Source of the DNA: Tubulanus polymorphus
Taxonomy: Eukaryota > Nemertea > Palaeonemertea > Tubulaniformes > Tubulanidae
Assembly: GCF_964204645.1 (NCBI RefSeq)
Contig: NW_027437448.1
Location: 1 to 64,000, forward strand
Length of the DNA stretch: 64,000 bases
Reading direction: 5' to 3'
Made by a program: the position numbers and the translations under genes. Below the pieces are notes generated by a model. That model was not told where the DNA came from. It did not search any database and saw nothing but the letters and a program-made list of their open reading frames with translations. Shown here piece after piece: positions 56,953-64,000 of this stretch (positions within the stretch are counted from its first letter, which is position 1; the number at the start of each line of letters is the position of its first letter).

Positions 56953-56991
56953 GCGCACCTAGAGCGGCGCGCAGCGCCGCTCTAGGTGCGC
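56953..56991. other. perfect 17 bp GC-rich palindrome
   Basis: GCGCACCTAGAGCGGCG, a 5 nt loop, then CGCCGCTCTAGGTGCGC. It lies about 640 bp upstream of the SEPHS2 start in a GC-rich island. Confidence 0.8.
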
Positions 56992-56999
56992 GGCCGCCG

Positions 57000-57627
57000 C
57001 CGTGAAGGTTGAAAATGACACCCTCTAGCGGTTCCTTGTTTGATGTGGTTCCTCGAATGCTACCCCGACACACGGCGTCTTTAATTTAATCAAAAATCGC
57101 GGGCATTTGCATTAAAAAACACGTTATAGTAGAATTTACTTTTATGGTTACAATTTAGCTTTCTTGTATTTTCTTTTTAATTGTACGAGTTAAACAAATT
57201 GTTAAATTGATCGGCCGATCCAGAAAATAAAACCAGTGAGAGTAACCGCGCGGATGAGCGGCACTAGGTTTGTCACGTTAATGCTTTTTCCGGACTCTTT
57301 CACTTTATCATTCCATGGTCGCAAGAATTTGAAGAGCCCAGTACTACACCCTTTCGGGTGCATTTTGGTTTTAACTAATTAATTTTCGCGCCAATTCTGC
57401 CGTCAACGCACGCTATTTACAAACTGCTCCCTCGCAGGGAGCCTCTCATAACAAATCAATCGCGCCTCATTGTAAATGAACGCGGACATCCGGGTATTTC
57501 ACCAGCGACTAGACAAAGAGGGAGTTGGTGATAATTTTGAGCCCCGGAGGAGCCGCGCTCAAAACATTGAATTTATTCTGTAAATACGAATCGACAGCGA
57601 AATTGATCGATTTACAGAGATTCAGCG
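57000..57627 (+). promoter_or_regulatory. SEPHS2 promoter region / 5' UTR
   Basis: GC-richer than the surroundings, with several GCGC and CGCG clusters and no clear TATA. No splice acceptor is needed before the ATG at 57628; the 5' UTR boundary cannot be set. Confidence 0.4.
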
Positions 57628-60600
57628 ATGGATAGTGTGGAAGCCGTAGCTGTAGAACAGACCGCTGAACTCACTAATAAACCGGTAATTCGTAGATTCG
57701 TTCCAACCGATCATGATTTGGAAGCCTCTTTCCGACTCACTAAATTTGCCGACCTGAAAGGATGAGGGTGTAAAGTCCCCCAAGAAGTTCTGCTCAAACT
57801 TCTGGAGGGACTTCAAGAACAGGAAAGCAATGAAAGTGTAGTCGCAGGAGATGGTGGAGATGGAACCTATGGATACGGTGCCGGCGGTGCTGCTGCACAG
57901 TTACCTAGAATCGGTAAGTTGTTCATTGCTGGTCCCGAGCCCGAGGAGCCACGTTCAACTTCACGCACATTTTTCATTTCCGAATAAACTTCAAATTCTT
58001 ATAATTTATCGCCATCTGATTCGATAAAAATGATTATTTATTATATTTGAAACATTTGAACAAGAATCAGTTTTATTTAGCGGTCTATTTATGGTTAAAA
58101 TGGTGATCTAATTTCATCGATTCATCTCCCGTTCGTTTCTCTTATTTTCAACATGGCGGATCAAGTCGAGTCACATGATCTGTATATTTGTAAACACGAG
58201 CACGTGTTCAACTACTGGTTCGTCGACTGTCACATGTTTACGACGAGTGGGTTCGAATCCTGAATTAATGGTGTTTGTATTTGTTATTTCAGGTATAGGA
58301 ATGGATTCGTGCGTGGTACCTCTGAGGCAACCTAATTTATCATTGGTGCAAACAACTGATTTTTTCTACCCATTGGTTGATGATCCGTACATGATGGTAT
58401 CTTTTTAGATTTTTTGTGACGTTTTTTTATCCTGGCAGCTTGAGGTGGCCCGGATTGAGGGAGGTGCTGAGACAGGCTGGGTCACTCAGCAGCTGATATA
58501 TTATATAACTGATTTTGGTATATGTATTTTAGGGTAAGATAGCGTGTGCTAATGTATTGAGTGATCTGTATGCTATGGGTGCAATGGATTGCGATAATAT
58601 GTTAATGCTGTTAGGAGTCAGTCAGAAGATGAGTGATAAAGAGAGAGATGTCGTCGTTCCTTTAATCATGAGAGGATTCAAGGTAAAAATCTCCTAAATC
58701 ATTATTTATAAGTCCGTACTTCAATTCATGGTAAAATACTAAACTTCTGTTAAGATGTCTATTTGTGACGTAGTTTTTTGAGTAACACAAGTTGAGGCTT
58801 TACTTCAGACACCTGCACCTGTAGTTGTGGTTATATATTGTAGGATACAGCTGAAGAGGCAGGTACCGCTGTCACTGGAGGTCAAACTGTTCTCAATCCA
58901 TGGTTAACTATTGGGGGCGTGGCTACATCAGTCTGTCAATCAAATGAGTTTATCATGTAAGTTTTTTGTTCGAAGTCTTTTTCGTTAAATTGAGATTCCG
59001 TATTTTAGTGTTTGTGTATTTACGCTAGGCCCGATGATGCGGTAGCCGGGGATGTTTTAGTGTTAACCAAACCGTTAGGAACGCAAGTAGCGGTAAACGC
59101 TCATCAGTGGTTGGACGTTCCTGAAAAATGGAACCGTTTAAAATTAGTCGTCAGCGAAGAAGACGTAAGAAAAGCTTATCACAGAGCGATGACTAGTATG
59201 GCTAGACTGAATAGAACAGGTTCGTACACCTCCCCTCATCCCCCTCCCTATCCTCTCTCCCTTCCTCTCCCCTTCCCTCATCCCTCTAGACTGAATAGAA
59301 CAGGTTCGTACACCTCCCCTCATCCCCCTCCCTATCCTCTCTCCCCCTCCCCTATCCTCTCCCCTTCCCTCATACCTCTAGACTGAATAGAACAGGTTCG
59401 TACACCTCCCCTCATCCCCCTCCCTATCCTCTCTCCCCCTCCCCTATCCTCTCCCCTTCCCTCATCCCTCATACCTCTAGACTGAATAGAACAGGTTCGT
59501 ACACCTCCCCTCACCCCCCTCCCCTATCCTCTCTCCTATCCTCTCCCCCTCCCCTATCCTCTCCCCTTCCCTCATCCCTCCCCCTCTAGACTGAATAGGA
59601 CAGGTTCGTACACTTCCCCTCATCCCCCTCCCTATCCTCTCTCCTATCCTCTCCCCCTCCCCTATCCTCTCCCCTTCCCTCATCCCTCCCCCTCTAGACT
59701 GAAAAGGACAGGTTCGTACACTTCCCCTCATCCCCCTCCCTATCCTCTCTCCTATCCTCTCCCCCTCCCCCTCTAGACTGAATAGAACAGGTTCGTACAC
59801 CTCCCCTCATCCCCCTCCCTATCCTCTCTCCTATCCTCTCCCCCTCCCCTATCCTCTCCCCTTCCCTCATACCTCTCCCTTTAGACTGAATAGAACAGGT
59901 TCGTACACCTCCCCTCATCCCCTTCACCCCCCTCCCCTTTTGTCCCTCCCCTCTTCATCCCCCTTCTTTCTCTAGACTAAATAGAACAGGTTCGTATACC
60001 CTCTTCCCTCCTCATCTCCCCAAACCCCCTCCTCCCCTTCACATCCCCTCCCTCTCCTCCATCCTCTTCATTAGACTGAATCAAACAGGTTCATCTCTCC
60101 TCATCCCCTCTCCCTCCACCCTCTCCCCTCCCCTGTCTCCTCTCCCCTCCCTTCCCTCATCCATCTTCCTCTAGACTGAATAGAACAGGTTCGTACACCC
60201 CTTACCTCCTCTCCCTCTATCCTCCCTCTGATCTTCATCCCCTCCCTCTCCCCTTTCCTCCCTCTTCTCATCCCCCACCCCTTCCATCTCCTCTTTTCCT
60301 CTACCTACCACCCTCTCCTCCATCCTCTCCTCCATCCTCTCTCCCTGTACCTACCACCCTCTCCTTAATCCTCTCTCCCTCCATCCTCTCTCCCTCCACC
60401 CTCTCCTTAATCCTCTCTCCCTCCCTGTGGTGTATATAATAATTAATTGTTTATATTTGTAGCTGCGAAATTAATGCATAAATACAGCGCTCACGGTGCA
60501 ACAGATGTCACTGGTTTCGGGTTGCTAGGACACGCTAATAATTTGGCTCGTATTCAAAAACGTGAAGTCAGTTTCGTTATTCATAATTTACCGGTTATCG

Positions 60601-60993
60601 CTAAGATGGCCGCCGTTAGTAAAGCATGCGGAACTACGTTCGGTTTATATCAGGGGATGTCAGCTGAAACATCAGGTTCGTTCATTTCTCTGTCTATGTG
60701 GCTGTCTGTCCGTGTGGCTGTCTGTCTGTCTGTGGCTGTCTGTTTGTCTGCCTGTTTTACTGTAATCTCAGTATTTATTTATTGATCTGTTTTGTTTATA
60801 ATTGATAGGTGGATTATTAATCGCGTTGCCACGGGAACAAGCCGCTGCGTTCTGTAAAGATATCGAGAGACAGGAAGGATATCAGGCGTGGATTATCGGA
60901 ATCGTCGAGAGGGGTAACCATACAGCACGGATCATCGAGAAACCTCGAGTGATTGAGGTCCCGGCCAAAGAGAAAGACAATGAATCGTGGTAG
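57628..60993 (+). CDS. SEPHS2: selenophosphate synthetase 2 (selenoprotein)
   Basis: Makes monoselenophosphate from selenide and ATP, the selenium donor for Sec-tRNA. Seven exons: 57628–57913, 58293–58396, 58533–58682, 58844–58956, 59029–59219, 60463–60675, 60809–60993; 413 aa. Codon 46 is TGA within LKGUGCKVPQE, the exact position of the catalytic Sec/Cys, and the conserved Lys sits three residues on (K49). The frame resumes with full conservation: [111 protein letters not shown] Gly-rich loop lies at about 78–90. Intron 5 holds copies of the end of exon 5. A SECIS candidate lies at 61290–61370. Confidence 0.97.
57763..57765 (+). other. in-frame UGA read as selenocysteine
   Basis: TGA as codon 46 of SEPHS2, between Gly and Gly-Cys-Lys. 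The flanking conservation and the intact downstream gene rule out a real stop. Confidence 0.95.
59206..60195 (+). repeat. ~100 bp tandem repeat carrying the exon 5 end and donor, ~11 copies
   Basis: Each unit has a C/T-rich tract, CTCTAG, then ACTGAATAGAACAG|GTTCGT ACACC. The first copy is the true 3' end of SEPHS2 exon 5. Others begin near 59288, 59382, 59479, 59588, 59697, 59778, 59885, 59975, 60074 and 60175, with small changes. Each copy therefore has a polypyrimidine tract, an AG and a GT around 14 exon-like bases. Confidence 0.93.
60200..60430. repeat. CT-rich tract
   Basis: CCCTCCMTCCTCTC-type low complexity continuing the intron 5 array without the exon-like core. Confidence 0.85.
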
Positions 60994-61289
60994 AGCCCCC
61001 TGGTGGTGGACTCGAGAAACAGCCCAGTAGCGTAATTCCACAACACTTGGTTATAATAATCATTTAAATCCATTCGTCTCGGGTTCGAAAATAATCATCA
61101 CATTTCATTGCATTTAAAATTTGATGAATTGTATAAAAATCATGAAAATTATCGTCCATATTTTTGATTGTTTTATGAAGAATTTTGAATCCAATAATAG
61201 AGTCGGTTAGTTACTGTTGGCATGAGCAACCACTGTACTATAAACTCCGATGAAATACCGATTTATCTAAACCATATCGAGATATTCTG

Positions 61290-61370
61290 CAACTTTCTTG
61301 ATGAAATTATTTAGAGAAATTAAACTCATGGTTGATTCTAAATAATGGATGTTTTTATGAATGAAAGTTG
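61290..61370 (+). promoter_or_regulatory. SECIS element of SEPHS2
   Basis: Helix I: CAACTTTC (61290–61297) pairs with GAAAGTTG (61363–61370). The 5' quartet is ATGA at 61301–61304, with GA at 61348–61349 opposite. Helix II: ATTATTTAGA (61306–61315) pairs perfectly with TCTAAATAAT (61337–61346). Unpaired AAA at 61317–61319 begins 12 nt after the ATGA, the eukaryotic SECIS spacing, and a small AAC/GTT helix in the apical loop fits form 2. It lies about 300 nt after the stop codon and before AATAAA near 61415. Confidence 0.85.
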
Positions 61371-61439
61371 TGGAATTTGGTTTTTATGTCGGTTTTAAAC
61401 TAAACTATGATTCAATAAACTAATTTTATAAGATAGAAA

Positions 61440-62105
61440 TTTGCTTTTTATGTCGTTGGTTTTAATTCCTGCTGCCTGGGGTCTGGTGTCTGTAGATCGA
61501 TAGGGTCCATTGAAGTATCCCAGTGATCCAACATTATCAGCTATCTATAGTCAATCTCTGACTGGTTTAGGGTGTAAGTCTATACAATGTACCGTTATTA
61601 TCTCGATGAGAGTATATGACAGTGTATTTGGGGATGTTTTGTGCCTACTTTTCATAAAAATGCTGAAAATGCTACTACGCTGAAGTCTAATAAGTAACTT
61701 AAAAGTTTCTGAAAAATACTTGTAAAATGGATATACATGTAATGCGTAGAGCAAAAAATTAAAAGCCAAGCACACATCACTTAATGTGCCCTATTTGGTC
61801 CCGTGAGATACGAGGAAAATGCAAACTAGTCGAGTTTTAGTCAAATATTGACTGAATTCTATTCCTGGGAAATAAAATAATATTTGCTTCAAATTCTTCC
61901 TGTGGCATGTGAATCTGCCGCTTTACCGCTTGCAACTACATCCGCTGAGTAACGAGTTCTATTAAACGTGGCTTGAAAATTTATTTCAAAGTCAGATTCA
62001 TAATGATAAAGCTTTAATCCCAATAAAATGATGCATTTAAAACAAACTTATGTTAAGTGATGAATGAAATTTGACTTGGTTGAAAATATCTGCAATCTTA
62101 TTCTT
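61440..62105. other. SEPHS2 3' flank
   Basis: No exon, repeat array or RNA gene recognised. Confidence 0.4.
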
Positions 62106-62109
62106 CGCA

Positions 62110-62225
62110 TGCCACAGTAGACAAGCGAGGATGTATTAAATCTCATCCGTTCAGTGCTGCCTCTACGAACAACGATAGCGGAATTTCATTGAACTAATGT
62201 ATTTACACTATGGACCACTGTGGCA
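62110..62225. mobile_element. MITE-like element with TGCCACAGT ends, copy 2 (inverted)
   Basis: 116 bp bounded by TGCCACAGT and ACTGTGGCA. It matches the reverse complement of 31423–31582 with an internal deletion of about 40 bp. Confidence 0.7.
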
Positions 62226-62983
62226 CCTAATTCTAATATTGTTGTAATCATTTGAATAGGAACTATGGTATTATGAATCATGAATTGTGATTTATATATT
62301 TTTAGATAACTTATTCTCAATTAGCAAAAAACTATTTTGCTTATCAATTACTGATCAGAATAAGTCATCATCATTTTTGAATGATCAATTATCCAAATCA
62401 TTGACAAAACCGCCATTATTTCCTGAGAAAATCGTCATTTGGAATACGGAACAAATCCCGAAATAAATTCGGGATTCGAACTTACAAACATTGCATTGTG
62501 GGATAAGCTACCCTAGCGGTGATGGAACAAACTACAGTAAATATAATGAGATAATTTGTGAAAAATGACAGGTTAATAAACGATGTTCACAGGTAAATAT
62601 TGAACTAATCTCAGTATTATAAACACAGTATCAAACATATAAATCAGTTGCATATACTGTATCGCTGAGGAATGGGGCCTGGCTGCATGCAGCAGCAGCA
62701 GCATCAGCATCCTCTGCAGCATCCTCTCTATCCAGCAGTCTCCATCTTCCTACCCTCAATCACTGTGGTGTATCCTGCATCACAGCCTCTCTTGCTGCTT
62801 CTTACACACAGTGTTGTTGCGTTAAACTGATAAATGCTGGATGCAGCAGCACTAACCGGGTCACTAGTCGGTGTCAGCTGCTGGCGGCCGTTACAGAAAG
62901 CTGACAGGAGCGTGGAGGAGGTAGCTACCCTACCCCTAGTATACTACTGACACTGACACTGCCTACACTGCTGCTGATACCAT

Positions 62984-63278
62984 ACCTCTCCCTTACCCTC
63001 CCCATCTCCCTCCCTGTCCCCTCCTCTCTCCCCTCCCTCCCACTCCCCCTCTCCCCTCCTCTCTCCCCTTCTCTCCCTCCCCTCCTCCCTCTCCTCCCAC
63101 TCCCCCTCTCCGCTCCTCTCTCCCCTCCATCCCCCTCTCCCCTCCTCCCTCCCCTCTCCCCTCCCTCCCCCTCTCCCCTCCTCCCTCCTATCTCCCCTCC
63201 ATCCCCCTCTCCCCTCCTCCCTCCCCTCTCCCCTCCCTCCCCCTCTCCTCCCTCTCCTCCCACTCCCTCCCTGATTAT
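62984..63278. repeat. CT-rich microsatellite/minisatellite
   Basis: CCCCTCCCTCCCCCTCTCCC-type repeats just upstream of the last exon. Minus-strand Gly/Glu-rich frames here are artefacts. Confidence 0.9.
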
Positions 63279-63367
63279 TATTTCATTTGTTTAATTTTTA
63301 TATTTTTCATTTCAGGATTTTGTGATTAATTCAACTACAACAATGTAAGACAGTTGAACTCTGAGCC

Positions 63368-64000
63368 ATGAGACGTAAACTATCAGAGGAAGAGCCGCGA
63401 TCAGTGGCGGATAAAACCACCAATAGATGGCGTACTAATCGACAATCTAAACACGACGAATCGGACAACAATGCGAAACCGATAGTAACCGGGCGAAGGT
63501 CGAGGTCAAATTCGCCGAGGATTCGTAAATCTCCGAAAGAAGAGAAAAAGAAAACTTTAAAACGAAAAAAAGAGGAGGAAAGTAAAGATGAAGATAAGAG
63601 TGAAGAGGTTGATAGTACAGCGGTGACACCTAGTGTGAAAAAACGAAAACTCACGGACACCGGTCAAGCTAAACCTAAACCTAAACCTAAACCTAAACTT
63701 AAAACTAATCCTAAACCTAAAAGGATCAGTAAAAAACTTGTCAAAAATGACAATCAAAATACGAAAACTGCAGCGCCCTCTAGTGGTGAAACCAGTATAG
63801 CAGCACCCTCTAGTGGTGAAACCAACCAAACAGTGACCTCTAGTGGTGAAACCAGTACAGAACAAGCGCCACCTAGTGGTGAATCCGGTACAACAATAGT
63901 GACATCTAGTGGCGAAACCAATCAAACAGCGACCTCAAGTGGTGAATCCAGTAAAACGCTAGTTACCTCTAGTGGCGAAACTAATGCCGCGGCGACCTCT
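63368..64000 (+). CDS. basic, repeat-rich nuclear-like protein, N-terminal part
   Basis: Open from ATG at 63368 to the window edge (211 codons, no stop). An acceptor (TTTCATTTCAG) at about 63315 precedes it, so there is an upstream 5' UTR exon. The sequence is Arg/Lys/Ser-rich (GRRSRSNSPRIRKSPKEEKK, VKKRKL), with a KPKPKPKPK run. From about residue 138 there are eight or more imperfect (S/P)SSGE(T/S) repeats with Thr/Ala/Gln spacers. No enzymatic domain is visible; it looks like the disordered N-terminus of a chromatin or splicing protein. The repeat codons contain GCGCCCTCTAGTGG-like DNA. Confidence 0.65.
   Translation, partial: MRRKLSEEEPRSVADKTTNRWRTNRQSKHDESDNNAKPIVTGRRSRSNSPRIRKSPKEEKKKTLKRKKEEESKDEDKSEEVDSTAVTPSVKKRKLTDTGQAKPKPKPKPKLKTNPKPKRISKKLVKNDNQNTKTAAPSSGETSIAAPSSGETNQTVTSSGETSTEQAPPSGESGTTIVTSSGETNQTATSSGESSKTLVTSSGETNAAATS

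Noticed and set aside
57628-57765. SEPHS2 as a pseudogene with a premature stop
   Set aside because: The stop is TGA at the known Sec position, all downstream exons are intact and conserved, and a SECIS candidate is present.
63557-63925. Phe/Arg-rich minus-strand frames at the window end
   Set aside because: Antisense of the Lys-Pro and SSGET repeats of the plus-strand open frame.

Overview
This is a 64 kb piece of an intron-rich animal nuclear genome. Genes have short exons, GT–AG introns and vertebrate-like orthologues. The sequence is AT-rich and unusually dense in minisatellites. Gene content and exon style suggest a marine invertebrate, perhaps a lophotrochozoan, but the sequence alone does not let me place it further. 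All exon models below were built by eye from splice sites, reading phase and family alignment from memory. No search was run.

Layout. 1316–4946 (+): CUB–LDLa single-pass membrane protein with two alternative 3' ends. 5326–9809 (-): NDUFAF6, with an intronless BBS10 (7058–8773, same strand) inside its intron 4. 10226–11305 (+): TMEM208, divergent from NDUFAF6 across a 416 bp shared promoter. 11530–12990: minisatellites. 13261–15432 (-) and 18663–19267 (+): two divergent UBE2V (UEV) paralogues separated by arrays. 19500–21240: 76 bp satellite. 21864–25203 (-): AMT, the mitochondrial glycine-cleavage T-protein. 27196–31064 (+): ING3. 32726–35770: 148 bp satellite. 35823–48621 (+): a 23-exon open frame joining a ubiquitin-specific protease to a Ginger/KRBA2-type integrase. 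50727–53150: a MULE DNA transposon with a broken transposase. 57628–60993 (+): selenophosphate synthetase 2 with an in-frame UGA (Sec) and a SECIS candidate in the 3' UTR. 63368–64000 (+): start of a basic, repeat-rich protein that runs off the window.

The genes do not form one pathway. Most are housekeeping: complex I assembly, ciliary chaperonin-like protein, ER protein targeting, K63 ubiquitin chains, glycine cleavage, histone acetyltransferase complex and selenium metabolism. Two things stand out. First, the USP–integrase gene keeps both the protease triad and the D,D,E integrase triad in one continuous frame. Second, several minisatellites have captured an exon edge: 5' splice sites in UBE2V, AMT and SEPHS2, and the stop codon of AMT. 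Each repeat copy therefore carries a copy of a gene-processing signal.
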